A DNA stretch of 64,000 nt from NCBI RefSeq assembly GCF_002366715.1, contig NZ_DFBS01000045.1, forward strand, positions 186,001 through 250,000, read 5' to 3'. The notes beneath the pieces are model-generated. The model made no database searches. It saw nothing but the letters and a program-made list of their open reading frames with translations, and was not told where the DNA came from. This stretch comes from Halomonas sp. UBA3074 (GTDB taxonomy: Bacteria > Pseudomonadota > Gammaproteobacteria > Pseudomonadales > Halomonadaceae). Positions 8,901 through 17,939 of this stretch are shown here, piece by piece (position 1 is the first letter of the stretch; each line of letters begins with the position of its first letter). A program made the translations under genes and the position numbers.

Positions 8901-10412
8901 ATGTTAAGTCCAAAAGACAAGTTCTTCTCTGCGGATCATTTAAAAGCAGGCCTAAAAGAACGAGCAGTGAAAAGCGCAGGGATCACATTAGTTGCGCAAG
9001 CTATAAAATTAATACTACAAGTAGGTTCGATTGTTATATTAGCGCGTTTGCTCGAACCTACTGATTTTGGTCTTATTGCCATGGTGACTGTATTTACAGG
9101 TCTTGCACTTCAGTTCATGGAGGGTGGCCTTTCAATGGCAACGATCCAACGAGACCAGATAACCCATGGACAGGTTTCAAATCTTTTTTGGATTAACGCT
9201 GGTTTAGGCGCTGGTATGTGTGTATTGGGGATACTTGCTGCACCGCTGGTGGCAAATCTTTATGACGAACCACGCTTAACATTAATAATGGCAACTATGA
9301 GTCTGACATTTTTAATCGGCGGACTTTCCGTTCAGCATGATGCCATTCTAAGAAGACAAATGCGCTTCAGAGCTATATCAGTAATTGATATAACATCAAT
9401 GGCCTTAGGAATAATTGCAGGAATAATAGCCGCTTTTGGTGAACTTGGGTATTGGGCTTTAGTCATCAGTACAGTGATTACGTTTTTAACGAAAACTATC
9501 TTTCGTTGGATAAGTACTGCATGGTTTCCCTCTTTAATTCGAAGAGGAACAGGCGTTAGGCCAATGTTAAACTTTGGAGTAAACCTTCTAGGAGCGAATT
9601 TTGTAGGTTATTTTGCAAATAACATTACCCCTTTTGCTGTAGCATATATCGGAGGAGCGCAGTCAATGGGGTTGTACAACCGTGCTAATACCATAACCTC
9701 TATACCTTCAAAACAGTTGCTGCCTCCATTGATGAACGTGATGCAGCCAACCCTTGCAAGGGTTGCTCAAAACCCAGAGCGCTTAAGAACTACCATTATT
9801 TCATTAATGGGTAAAATAGTACTCTGCACGATGTTTTTGACAATTACTATGGCCACGCTAGCTGACTGGATCGTTGAGCTTTTTTTGGGCGCGGGCTGGA
9901 GTGGAGTAGTCCCGATCTTTAGAATGCTTGCTATATTCTCATTTGTAGAACCAATTGCTGGTTTATTAGCTGTTTCTCTTATAGCTGTTGGAAATGCTAA
10001 AGCGCTACTGCATTGGAAAGTAATTACACTAGGGATTCTGATCTTGTCTATAGCAATTGGTGCTTTTTGGGGTGCTTTTGGTGTGGTGGCCGCTTACGCA
10101 CTTTCCGGTGTTTTTATTCGTTTACCACTGTTTCTTTATTATGCGAGTAGGTTCTTGCCAGTAAGTTTTGCTGATTTTACAAAGGCACTATTTCCGGCGA
10201 TTTTTTGTGCTGCAGGTACTGTGCTGGTGTTGTATGTATTTCGTCAATTTTATACATTTGAGAATCCCATTATTGGCCTGCTCTATACGCTTCCTATTGC
10301 TGTAGTTTCGTATATTGCTTTAGGTTTATCTTTAAAAGCAACGCGTGCTGAAATCTTAGGTACGATCAAAATATTAAAGTTATTAAAGATAAAGCCCCGG
10401 GGGAGAAAATGA
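8901..10412 (+). CDS. Lipopolysaccharide/exopolysaccharide flippase (WzxC-like, MOP superfamily)
   Basis: 503 residues from the ATG at 8901 (AAGG a few bases upstream); a TTG at 8868 would add 11 residues. The N-terminus KSAGITLVAQAIKLILQVGS then LARLLEPTDFGLIAMV is characteristic of the WzxC/PST transporter family, with about 14 hydrophobic segments. It should flip lipid-linked oligosaccharide across the inner membrane. It overlaps the next gene by four bases (ATGA). Two flippase-type genes in one locus suggest either two polymers or a mosaic origin. Confidence 0.87.
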   Translation: MLSPKDKFFSADHLKAGLKERAVKSAGITLVAQAIKLILQVGSIVILARLLEPTDFGLIAMVTVFTGLALQFMEGGLSMATIQRDQITHGQVSNLFWINAGLGAGMCVLGILAAPLVANLYDEPRLTLIMATMSLTFLIGGLSVQHDAILRRQMRFRAISVIDITSMALGIIAGIIAAFGELGYWALVISTVITFLTKTIFRWISTAWFPSLIRRGTGVRPMLNFGVNLLGANFVGYFANNITPFAVAYIGGAQSMGLYNRANTITSIPSKQLLPPLMNVMQPTLARVAQNPERLRTTIISLMGKIVLCTMFLTITMATLADWIVELFLGAGWSGVVPIFRMLAIFSFVEPIAGLLAVSLIAVGNAKALLHWKVITLGILILSIAIGAFWGAFGVVAAYALSGVFIRLPLFLYYASRFLPVSFADFTKALFPAIFCAAGTVLVLYVFRQFYTFENPIIGLLYTLPIAVVSYIALGLSLKATRAEILGTIKILKLLKIKPRGRK

Positions 10413-11824
10413 GTATAAGAAATACCCATCAAGCACTTAACGATACTGTTATTGCTAATGGCTACTGTGTTGGCTGCGGTGCATGCGCCGTGCCAGAACA
10501 AAGTCCGTTTAAAATCGGTATGGACGACTATGGACAATATCAGGCCACCCTTAAAGACACTAAAGTATTTGCAACAACACAAAGCGACTACGAGAAACTC
10601 TGCCCGTTTGGCTCGGGTGCTCCTAATGAGGATGAAATTGCTAGTAAGAAGTTCTCTGACACCTGTGAACACAACAGCCAAGTAGGCTATTATAATGGAG
10701 TGTACGCCGGATATGTAAACGAGGGTGAGTTTCGTAAACAGGGTAGTTCAGGTGGAATGGGTACTTGGGTGCTCAATGAGCTTCTTTCAAGTGGGCTTGT
10801 GGATTACGTTGTACACGTCAAATCCGAAACGACCGGCCAAGATCTGAATAACATCCCTTTTAAGTATCAGATTAGTGAAACTTTGGAGGAAACTCAGCAG
10901 GGTGGCAAATCGCGTTATTATCCGATTGAGTTGTCTGAAGTGCTGAAAGTCGTACGGGAGAAACCCGGACGTTACGCCGTCGTTGGCTTACCTTGCTTTA
11001 TCAAGAGCATTAGACTGCTTCAGGCCCAAGACCCTATTTTAGCAGAGCGCATTCACTACTGTGTCGGCTTGGTCTGTGGTCACTTGAAAAGCGCTCACTA
11101 TGCACAAAGCCTAGCTTGGCAAATGGGTATAGTCCCGGAAGAACTTAAGGGAATAGATTTCCGAATTAAAGATCCCTCACAACCTGCCAACCGTTATAGC
11201 ACGTACGCCAAAGGGAGCTCTGGTGAAAAGGTAGTGCCGACCAACCAGCTTTTTGGTGCGGACTGGGGCGCAGGCGCGTTCAAGTATAAGGCATGTGATT
11301 TCTGTGATGATGTTTTTGCCGAAACTGCCGATGTTGTTCTGGGCGATGCTTGGTTACCGGAGTATGTCCAGGACAGCTATGGCACCAACGTTGTCGTAAC
11401 TAGGAACCAAGATATCCGACAGTTGATTATTAGTGCCCGCACTCAGGGGCGTTTAGTTATGGATGATCTGGGTGTCGTAAAGGCTGAAAAGTCGCAGGAT
11501 GCGGGGCTGCGTCATAGGAAAATTGCAATCGGATATAGGCTTTACTGTGAGAAAATGGCGGAATCTTGGATTCCAACCAAAAGAACAGAACCAGTCAAAA
11601 GGTTGAGCCCACGCTACGAAATGAAGCGACAGCGGCTAAGGACTAAGATGAGAATTTTGTCGCACCAGTCTTTTCTTAATGCAAAAACGACAGGAAAGTT
11701 GCCATATTATCTTGATACTCTGAAGCCGGTTTATTCATGGTATTCCAGCCAAAGGCGCTCTTTTTTAAGCAAAGTGCTTTCTTTTACAAAACGAAAGTTT
11801 AAAACATTAGTCGGCCTCGGTTAG
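10409..11824 (+). CDS. Coenzyme F420 hydrogenase/dehydrogenase beta-subunit-like Fe-S protein
   Basis: 471 residues. The N-terminal cysteine cluster NGYCVGCGACAVPE suggests a 4Fe-4S ferredoxin-like site, and further cysteines occur at CPFG, GLPCF, CVGLVCGH and FKYKACDFCDD. These match the FrhB-type family (FrhB_FdhB N- and C-terminal domains) that recurs in polysaccharide loci, commonly beside pyruvyl transferases. The actual reaction of the polysaccharide-associated members is not established. It overlaps the flippase gene by four bases, and the pyruvyl transferase follows 51 bases later, so a shared modification step is a reasonable inference. Confidence 0.82.
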   Translation: MSIRNTHQALNDTVIANGYCVGCGACAVPEQSPFKIGMDDYGQYQATLKDTKVFATTQSDYEKLCPFGSGAPNEDEIASKKFSDTCEHNSQVGYYNGVYAGYVNEGEFRKQGSSGGMGTWVLNELLSSGLVDYVVHVKSETTGQDLNNIPFKYQISETLEETQQGGKSRYYPIELSEVLKVVREKPGRYAVVGLPCFIKSIRLLQAQDPILAERIHYCVGLVCGHLKSAHYAQSLAWQMGIVPEELKGIDFRIKDPSQPANRYSTYAKGSSGEKVVPTNQLFGADWGAGAFKYKACDFCDDVFAETADVVLGDAWLPEYVQDSYGTNVVVTRNQDIRQLIISARTQGRLVMDDLGVVKAEKSQDAGLRHRKIAIGYRLYCEKMAESWIPTKRTEPVKRLSPRYEMKRQRLRTKMRILSHQSFLNAKTTGKLPYYLDTLKPVYSWYSSQRRSFLSKVLSFTKRKFKTLVGLG

Positions 11825-11875
11825 GCTGTGTTTTTATATTTTCTATAACATTATAAGGTGAGTAGCTAGAAAATC

Positions 11876-13030
11876 ATGAAATTATCAATTCTTACGCAAC
11901 CTTTAGGTCGAAATTACGGCGGGTTGCTACAAGCATATGCGCTACAAATTACTCTAAAAAGACTTGGTTGTGATGTTGAAACTTTGAATAGATATAAACC
12001 TTTATCACATAAACAGAAAATAAGGTCCGCCATCAAAAGCCCTATAAGGAAAGTTTTAGGATTATTAGGAATAGCTCGATTTAGAAAAAAAAAGATTAAT
12101 CCATATGTAAATCTCGAACGTTTTAAAAATGAATCTATTCTGGTTTCACCATTAATTGATTCAGATAGAAAGTTGTTCTCTTATTATTCAAAAAATCATT
12201 TTGATGCATTAGTAGTTGGCAGTGATCAAGTTTGGCGACCAAGGTACTCTCCAAAGCTTTCTAACTTTTTTCTTGATTTTTGCGATAAATTAAATTTAAA
12301 AGCTAAGCGGATAGCTTACGCAGCATCGTTTGGAGTCGATGACAAAGAGTTTTCCGCAGAAGAAGTGGCATTATGTAGGCCTTTAGTACAAAAATTTGAC
12401 GCCATTTCGGTCCGAGAGATCTCAGGGATTGATCTATTAAAAGATTATTTTAATGTGTCCTCAGATTTGGTCTTTGATCCAACATTGCTTCTGGATTATA
12501 AGGATTATGAGCATGTCATAGAGAACGATGCTACATGTATTGAAAGTTCGAAGGGTGTTATGGCATATGTGTTGGATATGAATGCTAAAAAACAAGCATT
12601 AATTAGTAAAGTTTCTAAGATTACTGGTGAGAAAGCTTCATATCTGATGAATAAACCGAGCACTAAGCTAGAAAAAAACTCTATACAAAGTCACGTACAT
12701 CCTAGTGTCGGTGATTGGCTTAACAATTTCAGGTTAGCTAAGTTTGTTGTGACAGATTCTTTTCATGGTTGTGTTTTTTCAATTATATTCAATAAGCCCT
12801 TCCTCGTTATCGGTAATAAGTCGCGAGGCTTGGCTAGATTTACGTCACTTCTAAAAACTTTTGAGCTAGAGGACAGGCTTGTTGAAAGTACTGATGATTT
12901 AGATAACTCTGTGGTTGTTAAGCCTATTGACTGGAAGCGGGTTAATGAAATAAGACAAATTGGTAAAAATAAAAGTATAAATTTTATTACAAAATCTTTA
13001 TCAATAACGGATTCATCAACAATTCACTGA
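11876..13030 (+). CDS. Polysaccharide pyruvyl transferase family protein
   Basis: 384 residues. Features of the WcaK/CsaB pyruvyl-transferase family are NYGGLLQAYALQ at the N-terminus, VVGSDQVWRP, RIAYAASFG, ISVREISG and the C-terminal VVTDSFHGCVFSIIF. The family transfers pyruvate ketals from phosphoenolpyruvate to sugars. The gene is much more AT-rich than the housekeeping part of this window, which suggests horizontal acquisition. It follows an Fe-S protein of the type often paired with this family. The acceptor sugar is unknown. Confidence 0.87.
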   Translation: MKLSILTQPLGRNYGGLLQAYALQITLKRLGCDVETLNRYKPLSHKQKIRSAIKSPIRKVLGLLGIARFRKKKINPYVNLERFKNESILVSPLIDSDRKLFSYYSKNHFDALVVGSDQVWRPRYSPKLSNFFLDFCDKLNLKAKRIAYAASFGVDDKEFSAEEVALCRPLVQKFDAISVREISGIDLLKDYFNVSSDLVFDPTLLLDYKDYEHVIENDATCIESSKGVMAYVLDMNAKKQALISKVSKITGEKASYLMNKPSTKLEKNSIQSHVHPSVGDWLNNFRLAKFVVTDSFHGCVFSIIFNKPFLVIGNKSRGLARFTSLLKTFELEDRLVESTDDLDNSVVVKPIDWKRVNEIRQIGKNKSINFITKSLSITDSSTIH

Positions 13031-13045
13031 TTTTAAGGCTATAGA

Positions 13046-13942
13046 ATGGCTAATCTCGTTCCTTGGAACAAATGTTCCTTAGAAGTTGGTGATATTCCGG
13101 TGGCAATAATTTCTTTGGAAGATGCCCAGAGGCGCAGATCAACCCTTATCGAAAGAGGTTTTCCGTCTGATTTAGTCAACGGATTTTGGCCAGCCTGCGA
13201 TATGAGAGATTTACCTGGTACTGAGTTACAGTCTTATAAAGAGTATCACGATATTAAGAGAATATATGGCCGCCCTCCAGTTTCAGCTGAATTAGGTTGC
13301 TTGTTCTCACACTCAGCAATTATTAAATGGTTGGCTAAGCAGGATGTAATTTCTTCAGTAATTATTTTTGAAGATGACGTTGTGCCTGAAGAGTTAAATG
13401 GGTTTGAAAAACTCATTAAACTTGCTGAAGGGTTGTCTGATTTTGCTAAATTGGGGAAGCCCTTTATATGTCATCTTGGCCCTAGGCCAGAGCAGTGGAA
13501 ATTTGCTTTTACCCGTAGGATTCATAAAGAACTCTCTTTTAACTATGAGCAAGATTTATTTAATTTTGTAGATGCTGAGGCAAAGCTTTGGAGAGCTCAC
13601 GCATACATTATAAGTAAAGGTGCCGCTGAAGAGTATGTAAAAGTAGCTGAGAGAACTGGTTTCTTAGCCGATGATTGGCAATTTATAGTTAAGCAAACAA
13701 AGAGCAAGCTTATATTTGTTAATCCCCCTTTGTTTACACAAGATGAACAGGTAGAAAGCACTATAGATCCGGGTAAAGAACGAGAAGTGACTGACATAAG
13801 ACAAGTATCCAATGATAGTCGATTGTTACGGTCTGTACCCTTTGAAAAAAATGTGATTAAGACTCTTAGAGTGATAAAGCTTAGTCTAAAAGCTCTTGTT
13901 TTTAGTTGCTTTAGAGCGCTGCCCGGTAAAAAATTTTACTAA
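13046..13942 (+). CDS. Family 25 glycosyltransferase (LPS-type)
   Basis: 298 residues. IPVAIISLEDAQRRRSTLIERG near the N-terminus, SAELGCLFSHSAIIKWL and the acidic VIIFEDDVVP are the ordered motifs of GT25 enzymes, which include lipooligosaccharide galactosyltransferases. It ends in a basic segment with no further recognisable domain. The gene starts 16 bases after the pyruvyl transferase stop and is AT-rich like its neighbours. Likely role is adding a hexose, perhaps galactose, to the repeat unit; the donor is inferred from the family only. Confidence 0.85.
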   Translation: MANLVPWNKCSLEVGDIPVAIISLEDAQRRRSTLIERGFPSDLVNGFWPACDMRDLPGTELQSYKEYHDIKRIYGRPPVSAELGCLFSHSAIIKWLAKQDVISSVIIFEDDVVPEELNGFEKLIKLAEGLSDFAKLGKPFICHLGPRPEQWKFAFTRRIHKELSFNYEQDLFNFVDAEAKLWRAHAYIISKGAAEEYVKVAERTGFLADDWQFIVKQTKSKLIFVNPPLFTQDEQVESTIDPGKEREVTDIRQVSNDSRLLRSVPFEKNVIKTLRVIKLSLKALVFSCFRALPGKKFY

Positions 13943-13968
13943 TTTATATAATGCCTAAGGGATAAATT

Positions 13969-14796
13969 TTGCTAACCGTAAATCTCACAACCACTTTCCA
14001 AAGACTAAGTTTGTGTCGTATTGCAATAACTTCCTTATTGCTTCAGTCTCGGCTCCCTGACCAAGTCAACCTTTGGGTGTCAAAAGAACCCTACTTAAGA
14101 GACAAAGGAATAGGCAGCAGCGATATCATAGATCAGATGATTAATTCCCTACCGGAGTCAACCAGGCAACGGGTAAACGTTCGTTGGGTTTCTAACATCG
14201 GCCCATACCGCAAACTCATCCCGATACTAAGGGCAGCTGGGCCAGACGATGTAATCGTGACAGCAGACGATGATATATTCTATGGACGTGATTGGTTGAG
14301 CGGCTTGATGCAAGCCTACGAAGTATCAGGCGGTAAGGCGGTGGCAGCAAGAGTGAGGTCCATTAGAATTAATTTTATGGGTAAAAAAACTTCGTACTTG
14401 TTTTGGAAGTTGATCAGCCAACCTTCAATAATTCGCGATGATTTTATTGTTACTTTTGGCGGTGGTGCCGTACTTACTAGAGCCATGCTTCGTGAGCAGG
14501 ATATATCAGATGATTCGTTTCTAACAGTAGCGGCAACGGCAGATGACCTTTGGTATTCAAAACTGATGCGATTGAATAACAATGAAGTTATTGTAGTGCC
14601 GGAGCTGATGAATGAGCTGAATTTTATTGAGCATAACGATGGGTTGAAGAACAATAACTACCCCAGAGTCGCATCTTTCATTCATAAAGTTCGGCTTAGG
14701 GCTTGGGACAGGCCTGCAGGTTTTTTCGGTTTTCCAGTGTGTGGCAATGATGTGGCTTATGCTCAAATTGATCAGCATTTTGAAACGGTGTTATAG
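13969..14796 (+). CDS. Glycosyltransferase-like protein
   Basis: 275 residues from a TTG start at 13969, with AAGGGAT about seven bases upstream; no better ATG is in frame near the beginning. LTTTFQRLSLCRIAITSLLLQ and the metal-site-like VTADDDIFYGRDWL resemble GT-A folds found in capsule loci. TFGGGAVLTRAML and TADDLWYSKLM are typical of the downstream acceptor region of such proteins. It is the last gene before a 693-base gap. Function as a sugar transferase is likely, but the specificity is unknown. Confidence 0.7.
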   Translation: MLTVNLTTTFQRLSLCRIAITSLLLQSRLPDQVNLWVSKEPYLRDKGIGSSDIIDQMINSLPESTRQRVNVRWVSNIGPYRKLIPILRAAGPDDVIVTADDDIFYGRDWLSGLMQAYEVSGGKAVAARVRSIRINFMGKKTSYLFWKLISQPSIIRDDFIVTFGGGAVLTRAMLREQDISDDSFLTVAATADDLWYSKLMRLNNNEVIVVPELMNELNFIEHNDGLKNNNYPRVASFIHKVRLRAWDRPAGFFGFPVCGNDVAYAQIDQHFETVL

Positions 14797-15489
14797 CCTT
14801 ACGTTAACCCTCATCATGTTTTTAACAGGCAGTTTAATTTCAGTAACAATTTTATTACGAAAATATCATTCAGCAGCAAAGAATTTGTAGGTAACAAAGC
14901 CCGGATACTTGACTCGCCACCGTCGGATGTAGAATTTTCTCTAGTCTGGATATAAGACTAAGCTTTCATGACAAGTATAGGCATGACACTTGTAGTTGCT
15001 TTGGTTTTGATACTCTTTTGGTGGACGTGCCTTATGCTCTCAAATTTTTTACTTGAATACTTCCGTATAACTATATCATTCAATCACTGATGTATATGTT
15101 GAAACTGTGCAAAAAATTACTAACTTTTAACACAGCTTAGTAAGTTTGAATTTGCTATTCAGTCTTGATTGCTTGCGGTTTTTTAGCACGTTTTAATATT
15201 TCAGCCTAGAGTTAATTGGAATTAACGTGAGAAAATTATGAATAAGTTGTTACTCAGGATGATAATAAAAATGCCGAAGACTTTTAGTATGCATACGGTT
15301 AGGAATTAAGTTTCGTGACTAAATAATGCTTGATTATACAGTATAAGCGGTATTGTTCAGGTTGCTAGATCACAAGCACGAGCGCACCGTAATAAGACTA
15401 ACTTTGTAGCCATGACCTGTTTGATTGCTAGGCTCTGTGCCGACTAATCGATCGTCCAAATCAATATGAAACGACAAAGAGCAGTTTAA
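14797..15489 (+). other. 693-base AT-rich gap without a convincing gene
   Basis: No long open frame, RNA gene or strong terminator was found between the two glycosyltransferase genes. One short hydrophobic frame at 14968-15090 (40 residues, one membrane-like segment around LVVALVLILFWW) has only a weak ribosome site. It could be a decayed piece of a membrane gene such as a polymerase, or chance. The base composition is that of the AT-rich island around it. The region may hold a promoter for the downstream glycosyltransferases, but I could not identify one with confidence. Confidence 0.5.
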
Positions 15490-16689
15490 GTGAATAAAAA
15501 ATCTCTTTTTATATTAACTCCTAAAACTTACAATGGTGGTGCCGAACATGTGGCCGCTCGCCTTTCTATACACTTCCAAAAGAAATATGATGTAAGTGTA
15601 ATAACATTTGATGGCTTAAGAAAAGATTACGATTACGCAGGCTCAATGATAGACCTTGGATTACAACGTCGTTCTGGTTTTTTTAATCGGTTACTTGTGA
15701 TTTGGCAAGCCACTAAAAAAATAAAATTTTATAAGAGATCGCTGAAACCTTTCGCGTGCATTAGTGTTATTGGTTATCCAAATATGGCTAATATATTGTC
15801 GAAAGGAAATGATGTTTGCATTATTTCTGTACGCACTCACTTACGCCGTTCCCCTTCAGCGATAAAACACTACTTCCAAAAACGACTTGTTAATATATTT
15901 TATAATAAGGCTGACAAAGTAGTAGCAATTTGTGAAGGTGTAAAAAAAGACCTTATTGAATATTATGGCGTGGACTCATCAAAAATAGAGGTTATTTACC
16001 CATATTTCGATGTTTTTGACATTAAAAATAAAAGTCAAGAACCAGTCGAGCCTGAGTTGCAAGATTTATTTTCAAAACCTGTGATTATAACTTCCGGTAG
16101 GCTCACTTATGACAAAGGTCAATGGCACCTTATTAAAGCATTTGTGCGAGTGAAGGTAGATATACCTGATGCGGTACTAGTTATTTTAGGGCGTGGTGAT
16201 ATGGAAGGCGCCTTAAGAGAATACGCTGACAACACAGGTTTTGCCCAAGATATTCATTTTATTGGTTATCGTGATAATCCTTTTAAATATATACGCTCTT
16301 CTAGTGTATTTGCATTTCCTTCACTTATCGAAGGCTTTGGTAATGCTTTAGGGGAAGCATTGGCGTGTGGAACTCCTGCGGTTGCCGCTGACTGTGATGT
16401 AGGTCCTAGAGAAATTTTGGCACCTGAGGACAATCCACACGCTAAAGCATATAGATTAGAGTTACACTCTGCTGGAATCTTGGTGCCAGCATTTGATGAG
16501 TCATGTGATATGTCCACCTATGAATTGAACAAAAGTGAACAGGATATGGCTTCTGCTTTGGTGTTAATATTATCTGATAAAGATTTAAGAGCTAGTATGA
16601 GCCTAGCAGCAGTGCAGAGAGGCTCTGAGTTTGATAGCAGGGTTGTGGCTGGCAAATGGGATGTTGTTCTTGACTCATGTAGAGACTGA
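15490..16689 (+). CDS. Family 4 glycosyltransferase
   Basis: 399 residues from a GTG start. The GT-B fold shows the N-terminal LTPKTYNGGAEHVAARLS, the central VIITSGRLTYDKGQWHLIKAF and the C-terminal FAFPSLIEGFGNALGEALACGTP with the retaining-enzyme E-x7-E pattern. It should transfer a sugar from a nucleotide donor to the growing repeat unit. It sits between two stretches without genes, so it may be transcribed from its own promoter. Donor and linkage are unknown. Confidence 0.88.
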   Translation: MNKKSLFILTPKTYNGGAEHVAARLSIHFQKKYDVSVITFDGLRKDYDYAGSMIDLGLQRRSGFFNRLLVIWQATKKIKFYKRSLKPFACISVIGYPNMANILSKGNDVCIISVRTHLRRSPSAIKHYFQKRLVNIFYNKADKVVAICEGVKKDLIEYYGVDSSKIEVIYPYFDVFDIKNKSQEPVEPELQDLFSKPVIITSGRLTYDKGQWHLIKAFVRVKVDIPDAVLVILGRGDMEGALREYADNTGFAQDIHFIGYRDNPFKYIRSSSVFAFPSLIEGFGNALGEALACGTPAVAADCDVGPREILAPEDNPHAKAYRLELHSAGILVPAFDESCDMSTYELNKSEQDMASALVLILSDKDLRASMSLAAVQRGSEFDSRVVAGKWDVVLDSCRD

Positions 16690-16718
16690 GACGTTTGATA
16701 TTGTTGTTAGGATGACAT

Positions 16719-16745
16719 AAGTTGTAGCATCAAATGCTACAACTT
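16719..16745 (+). terminator. 11-bp perfect inverted repeat after a glycosyltransferase gene
   Basis: The arms AAGTTGTAGCA and TGCTACAACTT pair perfectly around a five-base loop, 30 bases after the stop codon. There is no uridine run after the stem, so it is a weak candidate terminator, or a messenger-stabilising hairpin. It lies in a 164-base intergenic space. Confidence 0.45.
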
Positions 16746-16853
16746 AAATATGAAGTAGTATTTTGCCGAGTGAACTTCTTTTTTTATCAAGTTAAAACAT
16801 TGTTTTTTTATTAAATTAGGTTAATCTAAATCCTATGTATTATGGAGTGTTAA

Positions 16854-17939
16854 ATGAAAATAATTCACATTATCTCATCGGCTGCTTCTGGTGGGGCTGA
16901 GATTTATGTTAAAGACCTCTCTAAAACAATGGTTAAAAAAGGTAATGAAGTTTTTATTGTTTTTCTTGATCGAGCCAAAGAGACAGGTCGTGATCAAACT
17001 TTTGAGGCTGTCTTTTTAGCTGAGCTTGAGAGTCACCACATTCGCTACGGTTTTCTTGGTCAAGCATGTCGTAAAAATCCTTTGAAAGGAGTATCTGTTT
17101 TTTCTCAATATTGTCGTGAATTTAAGCCAGATGTTATTCACTCTCACCTTTACTATGGATCTGTCTTTTCTTTTTTTCAATTTACCGTTCCGCAAATTTA
17201 CACACACCACAATATTAAGCTAAGAACTAACCCGTTTTTTTATAAATTAATTAATGTACGTACATCTGCTTATATTGGTATATGCCTTGCTTGCGAGAAG
17301 CTTCTGAAGGGGATTACATCAAAAAAAGTCGTTAATATCGATAACGGTGTTGATATTAAAAGATTAATCCCTAAAGTAGAGTATTTGCCCAAAGAAACGT
17401 TACAGCTTGTATCAATTGGTACCTTATCCGTTCAGAAAAATCATCAGCTCCTTTTCAACGCTGTTTCTAGATTGAAGTATCTAGATTTTTTCTTGACGGT
17501 TGCAGGAGAGGGATCACAGACCGTGAAATTAAAAGCAATGGTTGATGAGCTGGATATCGCACACAAAGTTAAATTTATAGGTAATAGCCATAATGTAAAA
17601 CAGTTGCTACACGATTCTGATCTTTTTGTCATGTCATCAGCATGGGAAGGATTACCCATTGTTCAGATTGAGGCCACTTTGACTGGCTTACCTGTTCTTG
17701 TAACCGATGTGGGTGGATGCTCCGAAATAGTAGAACGCGTCGGTAATGGATTAGTTGCTCAGACTGAACTCGATGATTACACAGAAAAACTTAAGAAACT
17801 TATTGATGACGCTCCATTACGTCTAAACTTTCACAAAAATGCACTTAAAAACTCTCAAAACTATAGTATTGGTCATTCTGTTGATCGTCATCTTGAACTC
17901 TATAATAGTGTAGTCAAGCAGTTGTCTTCTCATGCCTGA
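16854..17939 (+). CDS. Family 4 glycosyltransferase
   Basis: 361 residues, GT-B fold. The N-terminal IIHIISSAASGGAEIYVKDLS is typical of EPS-type GT4 enzymes, followed by VSIGTLSVQKNHQLLFNAV and VMSSAWEGLPIVQIEATLTGLPVLVTDVGG with the conserved E-x7-E pair. The ATG at 16854 follows TATGGAGTG. It overlaps the next gene by eight bases, which indicates translational coupling. Likely a cytoplasmic transferase acting on the lipid-linked repeat unit. Specificity not determinable. Confidence 0.88.
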   Translation: MKIIHIISSAASGGAEIYVKDLSKTMVKKGNEVFIVFLDRAKETGRDQTFEAVFLAELESHHIRYGFLGQACRKNPLKGVSVFSQYCREFKPDVIHSHLYYGSVFSFFQFTVPQIYTHHNIKLRTNPFFYKLINVRTSAYIGICLACEKLLKGITSKKVVNIDNGVDIKRLIPKVEYLPKETLQLVSIGTLSVQKNHQLLFNAVSRLKYLDFFLTVAGEGSQTVKLKAMVDELDIAHKVKFIGNSHNVKQLLHDSDLFVMSSAWEGLPIVQIEATLTGLPVLVTDVGGCSEIVERVGNGLVAQTELDDYTEKLKKLIDDAPLRLNFHKNALKNSQNYSIGHSVDRHLELYNSVVKQLSSHA

